Assembly: GCF_014205055.1 (NCBI RefSeq)
Contig: NZ_JACHMS010000001.1
Span: forward strand, 1 to 64,000
DNA from: Streptomyces luteogriseus
Lineage (GTDB): Bacteria; Actinomycetota; Actinomycetes; Streptomycetales; Streptomycetaceae
Length of the DNA: 64,000 bases
Reading direction: 5' to 3'
Position numbers and translations under genes: made by a program. The stretch's first letter is position 1. Every line of letters begins with the position of its first letter. The notes beneath the pieces were generated by a model that saw only the letters and a list, made by a program, of their open reading frames with translations, searched no databases and had not been told where the DNA came from. Below are positions 44,023 to 53,202 of this stretch, in pieces.

Positions 44023-45210
44023 TCAGTGTCCGTCGTGGTGGAAGGGGTGGTTGTCGTGGAAGTGGTGCCCGGGGTCGTGGTGGACCGGATCATCGTGATG
44101 GGGGTCCGGATGGTAGGGGTCCGGGTGGTACGGGTCGGCGTGGTACACGTCGGCGTCATGGCCGTCCTGGTCATGCGGCGCGGCGTAGTGCGCGTCCTGG
44201 GCATGCGAGTCGGCGTGATACGCGTCGTAATGGTGCGGGTCGACGCCGTGAGGGCCGGGGTGGGGCGGGCCCCCATGATGCGGGGTGGTGGGATGAGGAC
44301 CGGGGAGCCTGACGTCCGCGTGGTAACCGCTCCCGTGATGCCCGCTCCCAGGATGGGCACCTGGCGGGTGCCGCCCCGGGTGGTGGGCGTCGACGCGGTG
44401 GCCGTCGCGCGGTTCGGTCTCGTCCGGGCCGTCGAAGTCGCCGTCCCCACCCTCGTACGACCCGCCCGTGGCGCAGCCCGGGAGCACCCACTCCCGCAGC
44501 GTCTGGCTGTGCGAGACCGCCGCGGCCGCCAGATGGGCGGCCCCGAGCGCCGGCACGACGAACTCGCGCATCGCCGTACGCGTCGGTGAATGCCCCCAGA
44601 TCACCGGCTCCGCCCGGCGGTCCGGGACCGGAGCCGAGGGCGGCACGTGCAGCCAGGCGCCGCACGCGAAGTCCTTCTTCACGACGGCCACGTCGATCCG
44701 GCGGAACTCGGTGGCCAGACCGAGCCCGTCGGGCAGGATGACGTCCCGGTACATCTCGTCCGGCACGGCCAGCGCCAGGTCGCTGCCCGCCTCCTCCTCA
44801 AGGACGTCGCGCAGCCCGTCGGAGTCAACCAGCCGGTTGACCAGCACCACGGAGTCGCCCAGATACCCCCGGTCGGCCCGCGAGACCGACCCCAGCGCGA
44901 GAGCCGCCCGCATCCGCATCCGGCCGAACGAACCGGGCGTGCGATTCGCCTGGTAGAGGCCGTCCCGCAGGCCGAGGACCAGTGCCGGGACCACGCGCAC
45001 CGCATCGATCCTGGCCGGGAAGACGACCATCTGGCCGTCCCCCTGCACCTGCTGCTGGGCACGGACACGCAGCACCCGGGCCCGGCGCAGCGCGTGTTCG
45101 ACCACGAGCCGGAGCCGGTACTGCGCGTCCTCCTGGGCACGGTAGCCACCACGGCTGTAGTGACGCAGGTCGACGGCCAGACACAGCCGCCTGCGGTAAC
45201 GGGCCATCAC
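44023..45210 (-). CDS. Class III nucleotidyl cyclase-like protein with His-rich tail
   Basis: Residues 1-165 follow the class III cyclase homology domain: first metal Asp in LCLAVDLRHYSRGG, second in QQQVQGDGQMVVFP, then RMRMRAALALGSV and GYLGDSVVLVNRLVDS (the YGDxVNxAxRL equivalent). These suggest an active or nearly active nucleotidyl cyclase. Residues 165-260 are a variable helical part. The last 130 residues are extraordinarily rich in His, Asp and Pro, with repeated YHxDP and HHxDP units, an obvious metal-binding or disordered tail. The GTG overlaps the dynamin-3 stop. It is likely the signal generator for the PycTM-like protein directly downstream and the CRP-like regulator (inference). 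Confidence 0.72.
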   Translation of the reverse strand: MMARYRRRLCLAVDLRHYSRGGYRAQEDAQYRLRLVVEHALRRARVLRVRAQQQVQGDGQMVVFPARIDAVRVVPALVLGLRDGLYQANRTPGSFGRMRMRAALALGSVSRADRGYLGDSVVLVNRLVDSDGLRDVLEEEAGSDLALAVPDEMYRDVILPDGLGLATEFRRIDVAVVKKDFACGAWLHVPPSAPVPDRRAEPVIWGHSPTRTAMREFVVPALGAAHLAAAAVSHSQTLREWVLPGCATGGSYEGGDGDFDGPDETEPRDGHRVDAHHPGRHPPGAHPGSGHHGSGYHADVRLPGPHPTTPHHGGPPHPGPHGVDPHHYDAYHADSHAQDAHYAAPHDQDGHDADVYHADPYHPDPYHPDPHHDDPVHHDPGHHFHDNHPFHHDGH

Positions 45211-47186
45211 ATCCTCGTCAATTCGGCGACCAGGTCACCGATCTCGTCACCGGCGCGGTTCAGCAGTTCGTCCAGCCGGGTCAGTTCGCCACGGCGCCGT
45301 TCGACCGCCTCCTCGCCCTGGTCCAAGGCCTCCCGGGCGGAGTCCACACTGCGGGTGAGCTCCTCGATGCGGGAGGCCATGCCCTGGGTGATCTCCTTCC
45401 GGATGGGCTCCACGCTCTCCGCGGCGAAGGCGCGGGCGGCCTTCTGGGCCTCCTTGGGGGCCGCCAGCCGCAGCTCGCTGGCCATCGCGCGGCCGATCTC
45501 CTCCCGCATCTTCTTCTCCACCCGGTCACCGGCGCTGCCGCCCTGGAAAATGCCCTGTGCGATCCAGGCGGCGAGGAGCGTCGGCAATCCGAACGGGGTG
45601 GCCATCCAGGCCAACAGGATGCCGAGAGCCGGCAGGACGGTGCGCAACGCCTCCTTCGGCCCGAACCGCACTCCGACCAGGGCACCCGCCGGCCCGCTGA
45701 ACCAGAGTCCGACCGCACCCGTCAGGAACCGGATCAGTGGCTCGCTCTCCCGCCCTTCGGCCGGGACCAGCGTCCCGCTGTTCCCGTGCAGGTCGACTCG
45801 CAGTTTCTCCAGGGCCGCTTCGAAGGAGGTCAGTTCGGCGTTCATCCGCTCGGCAAGCTGCTCCAGGTCCAGCTCGATCACGGGCGCCAGCGACTCGGTC
45901 ACCCAGAGGGCGACCTTCTCCTCCAAGGCCTTCACCGTACCGGCGGCGATCTCCTCCGCCACCTGCTTCGCGCGCTCCTTGGCCTTCAGGGGGTTCAGGC
46001 CGAGCTTGGTGGTGATCTCGACATCCTGCGCGATCACGGGCGCCTCGTCGGCCGCGGCTGCGAGGAAGCCCCCGAGCAGGGTCTGAACCCGGTCCTGCAG
46101 CACCCGGGTCTGATTGCGGATCTCCAGGGTGATCTGCTGCGCCTGCGCCTGCAGGTCCCTGAGCGGCTGCTGGGCGGCGGCCCAGCGTCGTTCCAGATCA
46201 TCGCTCTCCGCCTCGAGCATGCTCAGCTCGGAGGGGATGTTGCGGCGCAGTTCCTGTGCGATGCCGTCCAGGGAGCGGGCCGGGGTCAGCAGCTTGACCT
46301 TGTGCCGCTCGGTGGAGAGGTACCGTTCCAGTTCCCACTCCACCGCGTCCACTCCGGAGCGTCGGAACGCCTCATCGTCCTCGGCCGTCCGGGCCCGCAG
46401 CGCCGACTTGGCGTCGACGAAGAAGAACCGGTTCCGGTCGCGGTCCTCTCCGCGCAGATCGGTGATGCGTCGCCGGGCGGCGGCAACGACGTCGTCACGC
46501 TCGTGGTCGTCGATGGCGTCGAAGTAGGTGAACACGAAGAACGGGTCGTGCGCGCTCAGGCTCGTCTTCAGGAAATCGGACTCACTGATGCTCATCGGGG
46601 CGATCGCGTGCTGCAGGAAGATCACCGCGTCCGCCTTGCCGAGATGCGTGACCGTGATCTCGTTGTGGCTCTGGTAGGCGTTCAGACCGGGCGAGTCGAT
46701 CAGTACGACGTTGTGGCGGCACAGTTCCAGCGGCCAGACCAGCTCGGCCTTGACATACGGGCTGCGCTCGCCGCCCGCTGTGTTGTTCACCGTGATGAGT
46801 TCGACGAGCCGGCCCGGGTCCACGGCCTCCGGTTCGACCGCGTCCTCGGTCCACAGCAGCGCGGCCGGCGACTCGCCGAACCTGACCTCGGTGATGACGG
46901 CGGTCGCGGCGATCGCCTTGACCGGCAGCACACGGTCTCCCAGCAGGGCATTGAGGAAAGTGGACTTCCCGCGGTTGAAGTCGCCGACCACCATCACGTG
47001 GAAGGCCTCGTTCTCGATCCGTTCGAGCAGTGCCGTCACCGCCTTGACGGCGCCGTTGTTGCCGATCTGCTCGGCGGCCTTCTCCATCCGGCGGCACATC
47101 TCGGCCAGCCTCAGCCGCTGTTCGTCGGCGGCCGCGTACCCGCTCTCTTCGCTGGTCATGGTTAGGCCGTCCTCTTCCTTGTTCAT
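45207..47186 (-). CDS. Dynamin-like GTPase 3
   Basis: The 659-residue protein starts at the ATG at 47186, which overlaps the dynamin-2 stop. The GTPase domain has G1 GDFNRGKST, switch threonines in KAIAATAVITEV, G3 DSPG and a G4 variant TYFDAID. Long coiled-coil stalk regions follow (ELSMLEAESDDLERRWAAAQQPL; ALEKLRVDL). Near residues 490-560 a hydrophobic segment (LPALGILLAWMATPFGLPTLLAAWIAQGIF) probably forms the membrane paddle, and a C-terminal helix closes the stalk. This is the bacterial dynamin-like plan, proteins that oligomerise on and fuse or reshape membranes. Confidence 0.88.
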   Translation of the reverse strand: MNKEEDGLTMTSEESGYAAADEQRLRLAEMCRRMEKAAEQIGNNGAVKAVTALLERIENEAFHVMVVGDFNRGKSTFLNALLGDRVLPVKAIAATAVITEVRFGESPAALLWTEDAVEPEAVDPGRLVELITVNNTAGGERSPYVKAELVWPLELCRHNVVLIDSPGLNAYQSHNEITVTHLGKADAVIFLQHAIAPMSISESDFLKTSLSAHDPFFVFTYFDAIDDHERDDVVAAARRRITDLRGEDRDRNRFFFVDAKSALRARTAEDDEAFRRSGVDAVEWELERYLSTERHKVKLLTPARSLDGIAQELRRNIPSELSMLEAESDDLERRWAAAQQPLRDLQAQAQQITLEIRNQTRVLQDRVQTLLGGFLAAAADEAPVIAQDVEITTKLGLNPLKAKERAKQVAEEIAAGTVKALEEKVALWVTESLAPVIELDLEQLAERMNAELTSFEAALEKLRVDLHGNSGTLVPAEGRESEPLIRFLTGAVGLWFSGPAGALVGVRFGPKEALRTVLPALGILLAWMATPFGLPTLLAAWIAQGIFQGGSAGDRVEKKMREEIGRAMASELRLAAPKEAQKAARAFAAESVEPIRKEITQGMASRIEELTRSVDSAREALDQGEEAVERRRGELTRLDELLNRAGDEIGDLVAELTRM

Positions 47187-49045
47187 CGCTCTTCCTCCTC
47201 GTCCCTGCACGCCGAGGCGAGTACGGACCGGATGTGGGTGGCCAGCTCCGCCGCGTCGCTCGCCAGGCGGGCCCAGTCCGTGCCGGACGCCGATGCCGAC
47301 TCAACCGCCGCCCGCCGGGCATCCGCCCAGGCCCGGTGGGACTCGCGGAGCCGGGCGAACACATCCGCGTAGACATCACCGAGCGCATCGACGGCCCGGC
47401 GCTGGAAGACCCCCGCGCTCTCGTCGACCGCCCGCACCAGGACGGCGTCGACCTCGCGGCGCTGTTCCTCGGCGGCGTTCCTGACGTAGGCCTCGGCCAG
47501 CAGCCCGCCGACCAGGCTGAGGACACTGCCGTAGAGCATCGGCGGCGGGCCGGACGGACCCGAGTCCGCACGGCCGCTCTGGCTCTGGCGGGCCGTGGCG
47601 ATCAGCAGTCCGAGGATCGAACCGCCCTGGGCGCCCAGCCGAGTGATCAGGCGGGTCCTGGACAGGCTCGAGACCTCACCGGCAATCTCCGGCTCGGTGG
47701 TCAGCTCCAGTGTCCCGGGCAGCGGGCTGCGCGCCGCACCCGGCAGCCTGCGCGCCACTTCCCCGTCCAGCCAGTCGGTGTCCGCCGCCATGCCCGGCAG
47801 CAGGACCGTGCGTTCGCAGCTCCTGGCCAGCAGCGACAGTTCCTGCCCCAGCCGGACGGGAAGGTCGCGCCCCCACCAGGTGCCCGGGTCGGAGGCGCGC
47901 TCCAGGTCCCAACGCAGCCGCTCGATGATGCCGTCGCGCCCCTTCTGGACGTGCTCACGCAGCCGGGTGCACAGATGAAGCTGCCGGCTCGTCAGATCCA
48001 CCCGGAGCTGCTCCCACTGCCGGCCCTCGCTCTCCTGCAGCGCCCGCTCCGTCCTGGCCCGCTCCGCGGCCTCCTCCTCCGGGAGCCGGCCGACCGCCTC
48101 GGCCTCGGTGGCGATCCGGGCCATCGCCTCGCAGTGGTCCGCCACCTGCGCCGCGATGCCCCGGTCACGCCACAAGGCCCGTTCGCTGTCCCGCGCGTAT
48201 CCCTCCACCAGACCACGCAGGGCGGCCAGTTCGGGCTCTCCGCCGCCGGGCACCGGGGCGGTGAGCACGGGCAGCCCGCCCAGGTCCGCGACCCGCTTGC
48301 CGAGGTCCCGTACGGACTCCTCGCGGTCGTCGCCGTCCACCAGGTCCAGCATGGTTACGACGACGGCCACGAAGGGAACGTGCCGGCACAGCACCTCCTC
48401 CTCCAGGAGGCGCCGCTCCGTGATGCTCATCGGCGAGAGGGCGGAGACCACGAACAGCACGGCGTCGCTGCCGGCCGCGGTCCGGCGCACCTGCTCGAAC
48501 TGTTCCTCGGTACCGGAGTTGACCCCCGGCGTGTCCACGAGCTCGGCGTCCAGACCGGCAAGCCAGTCGTCGGCCACCGCCAGAGTCACCTCGGGCTCCG
48601 GGGCCCCGGCGAGAGCACCCGGTTCCGGTTCCGCCGGGGTGCCGGTCAGCCCGTCCCAGATGCCGTCGTCGTCGAGCTTGCGCAGTTCGCGGCGGCCGTC
48701 CGGCCGGCCGAGTATCAGTCCCTCCTCGTCACAGGCCCGGATCACCACCGGTGCCCGTGTGACCGGGAGCGGACCGGTCGGCAGCAGATCCCGGCCCAGG
48801 AGCCGGTTGATCAGGGTGGACTTGCCGCGGTTGAACTCGCCCACCACGGCGATCCGGAACGCGGGCCGACCACGCCCGGCGGCCAGCAGGTCAAGCGCCT
48901 CGCGGATGTGCTCCTGACCGTGGTCCTCGGCGAGCCGGCGCGCCTCCCGCAGCCAGTCGGGCGTGACGGTGGCGATTTGGGGGGTGGGGACGACGGACGC
49001 GCCCTTGGGCGGTGCGCCCGCCGAGGGCGGGGATGTGCTGCTCAC
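47183..49045 (-). CDS. Dynamin-like GTPase 2
   Basis: The 620-residue GTPase has G1 GEFNRGKST, G3 DTPG and a G4-like VVTMLDLVD. Its switch region is long and acidic. The stalk includes RARTERALQESEGRQWEQLRVDLTSRQ. Two modest hydrophobic patches (GGSILGLLIATA and MLYGSVLSLVGGLLAEAYV) could be the paddle. It is 3 bases downstream of dynamin 1 and overlaps dynamin 3, so the three are co-translated. The three GTPases differ clearly in sequence, as in DynA/DynB-type pairs acting as hetero-oligomers (known for Streptomyces DynA/DynB). Confidence 0.87.
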   Translation of the reverse strand: MSSTSPPSAGAPPKGASVVPTPQIATVTPDWLREARRLAEDHGQEHIREALDLLAAGRGRPAFRIAVVGEFNRGKSTLINRLLGRDLLPTGPLPVTRAPVVIRACDEEGLILGRPDGRRELRKLDDDGIWDGLTGTPAEPEPGALAGAPEPEVTLAVADDWLAGLDAELVDTPGVNSGTEEQFEQVRRTAAGSDAVLFVVSALSPMSITERRLLEEEVLCRHVPFVAVVVTMLDLVDGDDREESVRDLGKRVADLGGLPVLTAPVPGGGEPELAALRGLVEGYARDSERALWRDRGIAAQVADHCEAMARIATEAEAVGRLPEEEAAERARTERALQESEGRQWEQLRVDLTSRQLHLCTRLREHVQKGRDGIIERLRWDLERASDPGTWWGRDLPVRLGQELSLLARSCERTVLLPGMAADTDWLDGEVARRLPGAARSPLPGTLELTTEPEIAGEVSSLSRTRLITRLGAQGGSILGLLIATARQSQSGRADSGPSGPPPMLYGSVLSLVGGLLAEAYVRNAAEEQRREVDAVLVRAVDESAGVFQRRAVDALGDVYADVFARLRESHRAWADARRAAVESASASGTDWARLASDAAELATHIRSVLASACRDEEEER

Positions 49046-49048
49046 GTG

Positions 49049-50980
49049 TCATGACTCCTCTGGCTCGGGGACGGTCCGGCCCGTCGCCCGGCGCAGGGCG
49101 GCGACCTCGTCGCGACGTCGCCGGGCGGCGGCCGCGGTCTTCTCGACGCGGGCGATGCCGACGGCCAGTTCGGCGCGCCGCCGGTCGTGGGCCTCGGTGA
49201 GGCGGGTGATCTCGTCACGCCACTCGTCGTCGTACCGTCGGCGAAGCGCGGCGACGCTCTCGGCGAGCTCTTCCTGGACGCGCGGCAGGCAGGCGGCGGC
49301 GAGGGCAGCGATCTCCTCGTGCGCGGCGGTGATGACCGGGCGGGCCTGCCGCAGGAACTGCTCCCGGGTCGCGTCGGCGCCGCGTCGCCCGATGAGCGCG
49401 CCGAGCGCGCCGCCGATGACGGTGCCGATGACGGGGGCGACCAGACTGCCGGCCAGGGCACCGGCCATCGCCCCACCGCCGGTGCGCCAGTTGTCGCCGG
49501 AGGTCAGCCGGGCGCCGATCGCGGTGAGTGCCTGGTCGATGCCGGACATGTCTGGGGCGGGGAGTTCCGGCCACGCCACCGAGGGCACGGGGGGAGCGGT
49601 CCGGGACTCGCCGGCCAGTCCGGCTAGGGCGCTGTATTGGGCCGTGAAGTCCCGGGCGAGTTCGTCGGCGGCGGTGGTCAGCAGTTCACCGGCTCGGCGC
49701 GCGGCCTTCTGGACGACGCGCTCGGCGTGCCGCCGCAGGTGGCGCCGGACCAGGCGGGACACCTCCTGAGCGGCGGCGGCCAGGTCGTTGATCTTCTCGC
49801 CCGCCACGGCGTCGCCGACTTTACTGTCGAGCTTGGTACGGGACGTGCCGGACATCCCGATCGTGGCGGCGTTCATCTCGGCCCGGGTGCGGTCCAGCGT
49901 GCGCGCGGACCAGGAGTCGAGAACAGCGGTGAGGTCCGGCAGCGTCAGGGCCGCCAGTTCGCGCTCGCCACGAGCGAGCGCGGTGCGTCGGGCCTCGGCG
50001 GTCTCCTCCACCGCCGACAGCAGCTCCGAGAGCAGCCCGAGCACCGTGGCGGCGATGGCGGACTGACGGCTGTCGGCGGCCAGCCGCGCGATCCGCGCCT
50101 CCACCCGCTCGAACACCGCGAGATGACCGGCCCCGTCCCGCTCGCGGCCGCCGCCGGTGACCTCGCCAAGTGCCTTTCCCGGGGCGCAGGGCAGCAGCAG
50201 CGGATCGGCGCATCCCAGATCCCGCAGCCGGCGCTCGGCCACCTCGACAGCTTCGGCGCGTTCCTCCTCGTCCAGTAAGTCGATCTTGGTGAGCACGAAC
50301 GCGCACCGGTCATGATGGTCCCGCAGCGGCCCGGTCAGGAAGTCCGCCAAAGTCAGCGACATCGCCGCGACGGTGGGCACCACCACCAGCGCCAGGTCCG
50401 CCTGCCGCGCCGCCGCCTCGGCCAGCTCCCGGTGTCCCCGCTCGGTGACGCTGAACCCAGGGGTATCGATCACCGTGAGGCCGCCGCCGAGCAGCCGGGC
50501 CGGCGAGTGCACCCACAGCCCGCTGACGTCCTCGGCGAGTTCCGTGGTCAGCACCCGCTCCAACGCGCGCTCCATGGTGCCCGGCCCGGACTTCAGCCCC
50601 GCCCACCGGGCGAACGGCGCGGACGGCCACTCAAGGACGGTGTCGTCAATTGTCCTCACCGTCAGGCCCTCGGCGCCCCCGAGGCACTCCAGCGACGTGG
50701 TCGTACGCGTCGTCACCAGGGCGGAGGAGGGCAGCAGCCGGCGTCGCAGGAAGGCATTGAGCAGCGTGCTCTTGCCAGAGGATGCCTCGCCGAACACCGC
50801 CACCCGCAACTGCGGGTCGGCCGCGCGGGCCCGAACCGCTGTGAGGCGGGCGCGCAGCTCGTCGGAGCGCTCGGCCGGGAGGCCGAGACTGTCGAGCAGT
50901 TCCTCAATCCACCGCAGATTCCCGGCGACCACAGAGGTCCAGCCCGCCCCGGTTCCGTTCACCACCAGCTGTTCGGTCAC
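49049..50980 (-). CDS. Dynamin-like GTPase 1
   Basis: The 643-residue protein is the first gene of the operon (GTG 50980). Its GTPase motifs are the most canonical of the three: G1 GEASSGKST, G3 DTPG, G4 LTKIDLLD. A helical stalk precedes a Gly-zipper hydrophobic hairpin (MAGALAGSLVAPVIGTVIGGALGALIG, about 500-527), the likely membrane insertion device. A long basic coiled coil ends the protein (LTEAHDRRRAELAVGIARVEKTAAAARRRRDE). No other membrane-fission partner such as FtsZ or SsgB lies nearby, so a sporulation role is not supported by context. Confidence 0.88.
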   Translation of the reverse strand: MTEQLVVNGTGAGWTSVVAGNLRWIEELLDSLGLPAERSDELRARLTAVRARAADPQLRVAVFGEASSGKSTLLNAFLRRRLLPSSALVTTRTTTSLECLGGAEGLTVRTIDDTVLEWPSAPFARWAGLKSGPGTMERALERVLTTELAEDVSGLWVHSPARLLGGGLTVIDTPGFSVTERGHRELAEAAARQADLALVVVPTVAAMSLTLADFLTGPLRDHHDRCAFVLTKIDLLDEEERAEAVEVAERRLRDLGCADPLLLPCAPGKALGEVTGGGRERDGAGHLAVFERVEARIARLAADSRQSAIAATVLGLLSELLSAVEETAEARRTALARGERELAALTLPDLTAVLDSWSARTLDRTRAEMNAATIGMSGTSRTKLDSKVGDAVAGEKINDLAAAAQEVSRLVRRHLRRHAERVVQKAARRAGELLTTAADELARDFTAQYSALAGLAGESRTAPPVPSVAWPELPAPDMSGIDQALTAIGARLTSGDNWRTGGGAMAGALAGSLVAPVIGTVIGGALGALIGRRGADATREQFLRQARPVITAAHEEIAALAAACLPRVQEELAESVAALRRRYDDEWRDEITRLTEAHDRRRAELAVGIARVEKTAAAARRRRDEVAALRRATGRTVPEPEES

Positions 50981-51139
50981 GGCGGCAGCCTAAGAACGAC
51001 TAGATGGTCAGATCCTCGTCACATGATGGGATCGGCAAAAGCCGCCGCAGCGGCACGCGCCGAAACCCTGCGGCGGACCCACCCTCCCGCCGCGTAGAGC
51101 AGACGAGGACAGACGTCTGCAAGGAGGGGACCGGAAAGT

Positions 51140-51420
51140 GGGAGGGCACCGAGTCAGAGCCGTCAAGGACACGGCGGCCGCGGTGGCGGCGATGGTCGCG
51201 CTGACCGGGTCAGAGGCGCCGGGGGCGGTCCCTGCCCGTGGCCTCGGCGTCGGCACCGAAAGTCCCTGGGGGCGCAGATGCGCTACCTGGTCCGGCAGCA
51301 CCCGGCGCGTGGCCGAGCTGCTCGGCATCAGCTAGCGCACCGTCGAACGCTATGTGAAGACCAGATCAAAAGCCCCGGCCCGAGCTCGCTTACCGTCTCG
51401 ACACGCCCAGAACGCTTGTC
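51140..51420 (+). pseudogene. tpg-like remnant
   Basis: Within about 300 bases the Tpg N-terminal signature appears in pieces: KSLGAQMRYLVRQ (near 51261-51300), then in another frame VAELLGIS, an in-frame TAG, RTVERYV, and DQIKSP in a third frame. This follows the order of the authentic tpg at 532-1086 but carries a stop and at least two shifts, so it is clearly dead. It marks an old replicon end or a duplicated telomere gene. Confidence 0.65.
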
Positions 51421-51606
51421 TCGAGGGGTTTCCAGTGCACTGGGCCGGTTTCTGAGCGAGTAGCGCCACCAAGCGCGGGAGCACCACCGCAGTACAAGCG
51501 GGACATGGATCACAAGAATTCGGCCGGAGCCCTCAATGGAGCACGCGCTGAGCAGAGCCGCTCTGGCCGACCGGTGTCTCGAGTGCGAGTGTGCGCGCCA
51601 CTCTGC

Positions 51607-52614
51607 CTACCAGCTGATCAGCATCACGCCGCCGCTGGCGCCGCTGGCCATGCCGAACAGGACCACCTGTGTGCCCGGGCGGAGCCGGCCTTGGTCGGCG
51701 GCGTGGGCGAGTTGGAGGGGGAGGGTGGCTGCGCCCATGTTGCCGGTGCGGTGGAAGGTGGGCACGACCGTGTCGGGCTGGATGCTGAGGCGTTCGCAGA
51801 AGGTACGGACGAAGGGGACGGACGGCTGGTGGAGACAGATCAGGCCGAGTTCGTTCGGGTCGGTGTGCTGTTCCTTCAGCCACTGTGCGGCGCGGGTGTC
51901 GATACCGAGGAAGGAGGCGAGGAGCTTTTCGGAGTCGATGTGCAGTCCCGACGGGCCGCTGGGGGCGTGGTGGGGGTTGAAGAGGGTGGCGGCCGGCCAA
52001 CCCGCGGAGTTCGCCATGAACGTCTGGGCGATGATGCCCGGCCGGGGGGAGGCTTCGACGAGCAGGGCGGCGCCCATGTCCCCGCCGGTCAGGGACGCTA
52101 GCCCGGTCCGCAGGGTGGTGGGAGTCAGGCTCCATCGGCTGAGGCGGCTGAGGGTTTCCCCGCACGCGATCAGGATCCGACGGTAACGGCCGGCGCGGAT
52201 GAAAGCGTCCGCGACCTCCAGGGCGTTCAGGACGCTGTTGCAGGCGTTGGAGACGTCGAAGACCGGACAGGACAGCCCCGTCCGGGCGGCGACGATGTGG
52301 GCGTTGGCGGGTTCCTGGACATCGGCGCTGACAGCGGCGAACATCAGCAGGTCGACTTCACCAGGTTCGAGGCATGCCTGGGCCAGGACACGGCTGACGG
52401 CATGGCAGGCGAGGCCGGAGGGCACGTCGCCGTCCGCGGCGACGACGCGTTCTTCCAGCCCGTAGAGCCTGGACAGCAAGCCGACCGGAACCCGTACACC
52501 AGGGCTGTGTTCGCGCAGCCGGTCCTCGATGGCTCGCGCGCTCTGGCGGCCGTCAGGCAGGTGGACCGCGACCTGGGTGATACGGCTGTAAGCACTCCTG
52601 CGATCCGAAACCAT
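51607..52614 (-). CDS. 3-oxoacyl-ACP synthase III (FabH/KAS III-like)
   Basis: The ATG at 52614 gives 335 residues, normal for KAS III. The active-site Cys125 sits in [14 protein letters not shown], His in LICLHQPS and Asn in [34 protein letters not shown] and [17 protein letters not shown] also fit. These enzymes condense an acyl-CoA with malonyl-ACP or make esters in secondary metabolism; no acyl carrier protein or other biosynthetic gene lies nearby. The upstream frame continuing to 52788 belongs to a gene remnant on the other strand. Confidence 0.87.
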   Translation of the reverse strand: MVSDRRSAYSRITQVAVHLPDGRQSARAIEDRLREHSPGVRVPVGLLSRLYGLEERVVAADGDVPSGLACHAVSRVLAQACLEPGEVDLLMFAAVSADVQEPANAHIVAARTGLSCPVFDVSNACNSVLNALEVADAFIRAGRYRRILIACGETLSRLSRWSLTPTTLRTGLASLTGGDMGAALLVEASPRPGIIAQTFMANSAGWPAATLFNPHHAPSGPSGLHIDSEKLLASFLGIDTRAAQWLKEQHTDPNELGLICLHQPSVPFVRTFCERLSIQPDTVVPTFHRTGNMGAATLPLQLAHAADQGRLRPGTQVVLFGMASGASGGVMLISW

Positions 52615-52639
52615 CACGCGCCCTTTCCTCACGACAGAG

Positions 52640-52881
52640 GCGCACGCCGCCCCCTCCGGGACCAACGATGAAGCCCGCGCGCGGGTGCGGGACCTGAGGG
52701 CGGCAGCCACCCGGCTGGATGCGACGCCGATGCCGGTCGCCCTGGCCTGGTTGCTGCGGCGGTCCCCGAGCATCCTGATTCCCGGCACCTCGCCGGTGGA
52801 GCACCTGCGCGAGAATGGCGCCGGCGCGGGCTCCCGCTCTCCGACGAGGAGCTCACCGAGTTGGACAAGATCGGCCGGTGA
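52640..52881 (+). pseudogene. Aldo/keto reductase, C-terminal remnant
   Basis: [34 protein letters not shown] is the NADPH-binding end of an aldo/keto reductase. The continuation ([16 protein letters not shown], stop near 52881) is in the next frame. The first 250 residues are absent. It is unrelated in detail to the intact aldo/keto reductase at 15303-16145. Confidence 0.75.
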
Positions 52882-52941
52882 CAGCAGGACGCGGCCCAGC
52901 CCCCCAGCAAGACCAAGCGGTGGCCGGTCCGGAGTGTGGTG

Positions 52942-53202
52942 TCAGCCAAGCCAGACGATGTCGATGACGTACAGGCGGCCCGCCGGGCGGTTGATCCAGG
53001 ACACGGCGGTGATCTGTCCGACCGAGGCGGAGCGGACGTCCTCGCCCTCTGGGTCCCGTGCGTCGAAGGGCGGGAAGGACCACGGATCGCGGCCGGCAAT
53101 GTCCAGCACGTCGCGGACCATCTCCCGGGCGTGCCCGGGCAGCTCCTCTACAACGGCCAGGGCTTTCGGTGACAGACGTGCGAGCCAGGGCGTACCGCTC
53201 AC
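52942..53202 (-). CDS. Small RelE-like protein of a toxin-antitoxin-type pair
   Basis: The 86-residue product begins (GTG 53202, overlapping the upstream stop) [45 protein letters not shown] and ends [20 protein letters not shown]. The length, the basic early helix and the final strand pattern resemble RelE/ParE-like toxins, although I cannot place catalytic residues. It is downstream of, and coupled with, a DUF6247-like gene. Confidence 0.5.
   Translation of the reverse strand: MSGTPWLARLSPKALAVVEELPGHAREMVRDVLDIAGRDPWSFPPFDARDPEGEDVRSASVGQITAVSWINRPAGRLYVIDIVWLG

Noticed and set aside
45000..47165. A 727-codon plus-strand frame opposite dynamin 3
   Set aside because: Shadow of the GTPase gene, which has G1 and G3 motifs on the minus strand.
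49049..50980. Assignment of the dynamins to sporulation DynA/DynB
   Set aside because: Known DynA/DynB loci have two genes with division partners; here there are three, beside cyclase and receptor genes.
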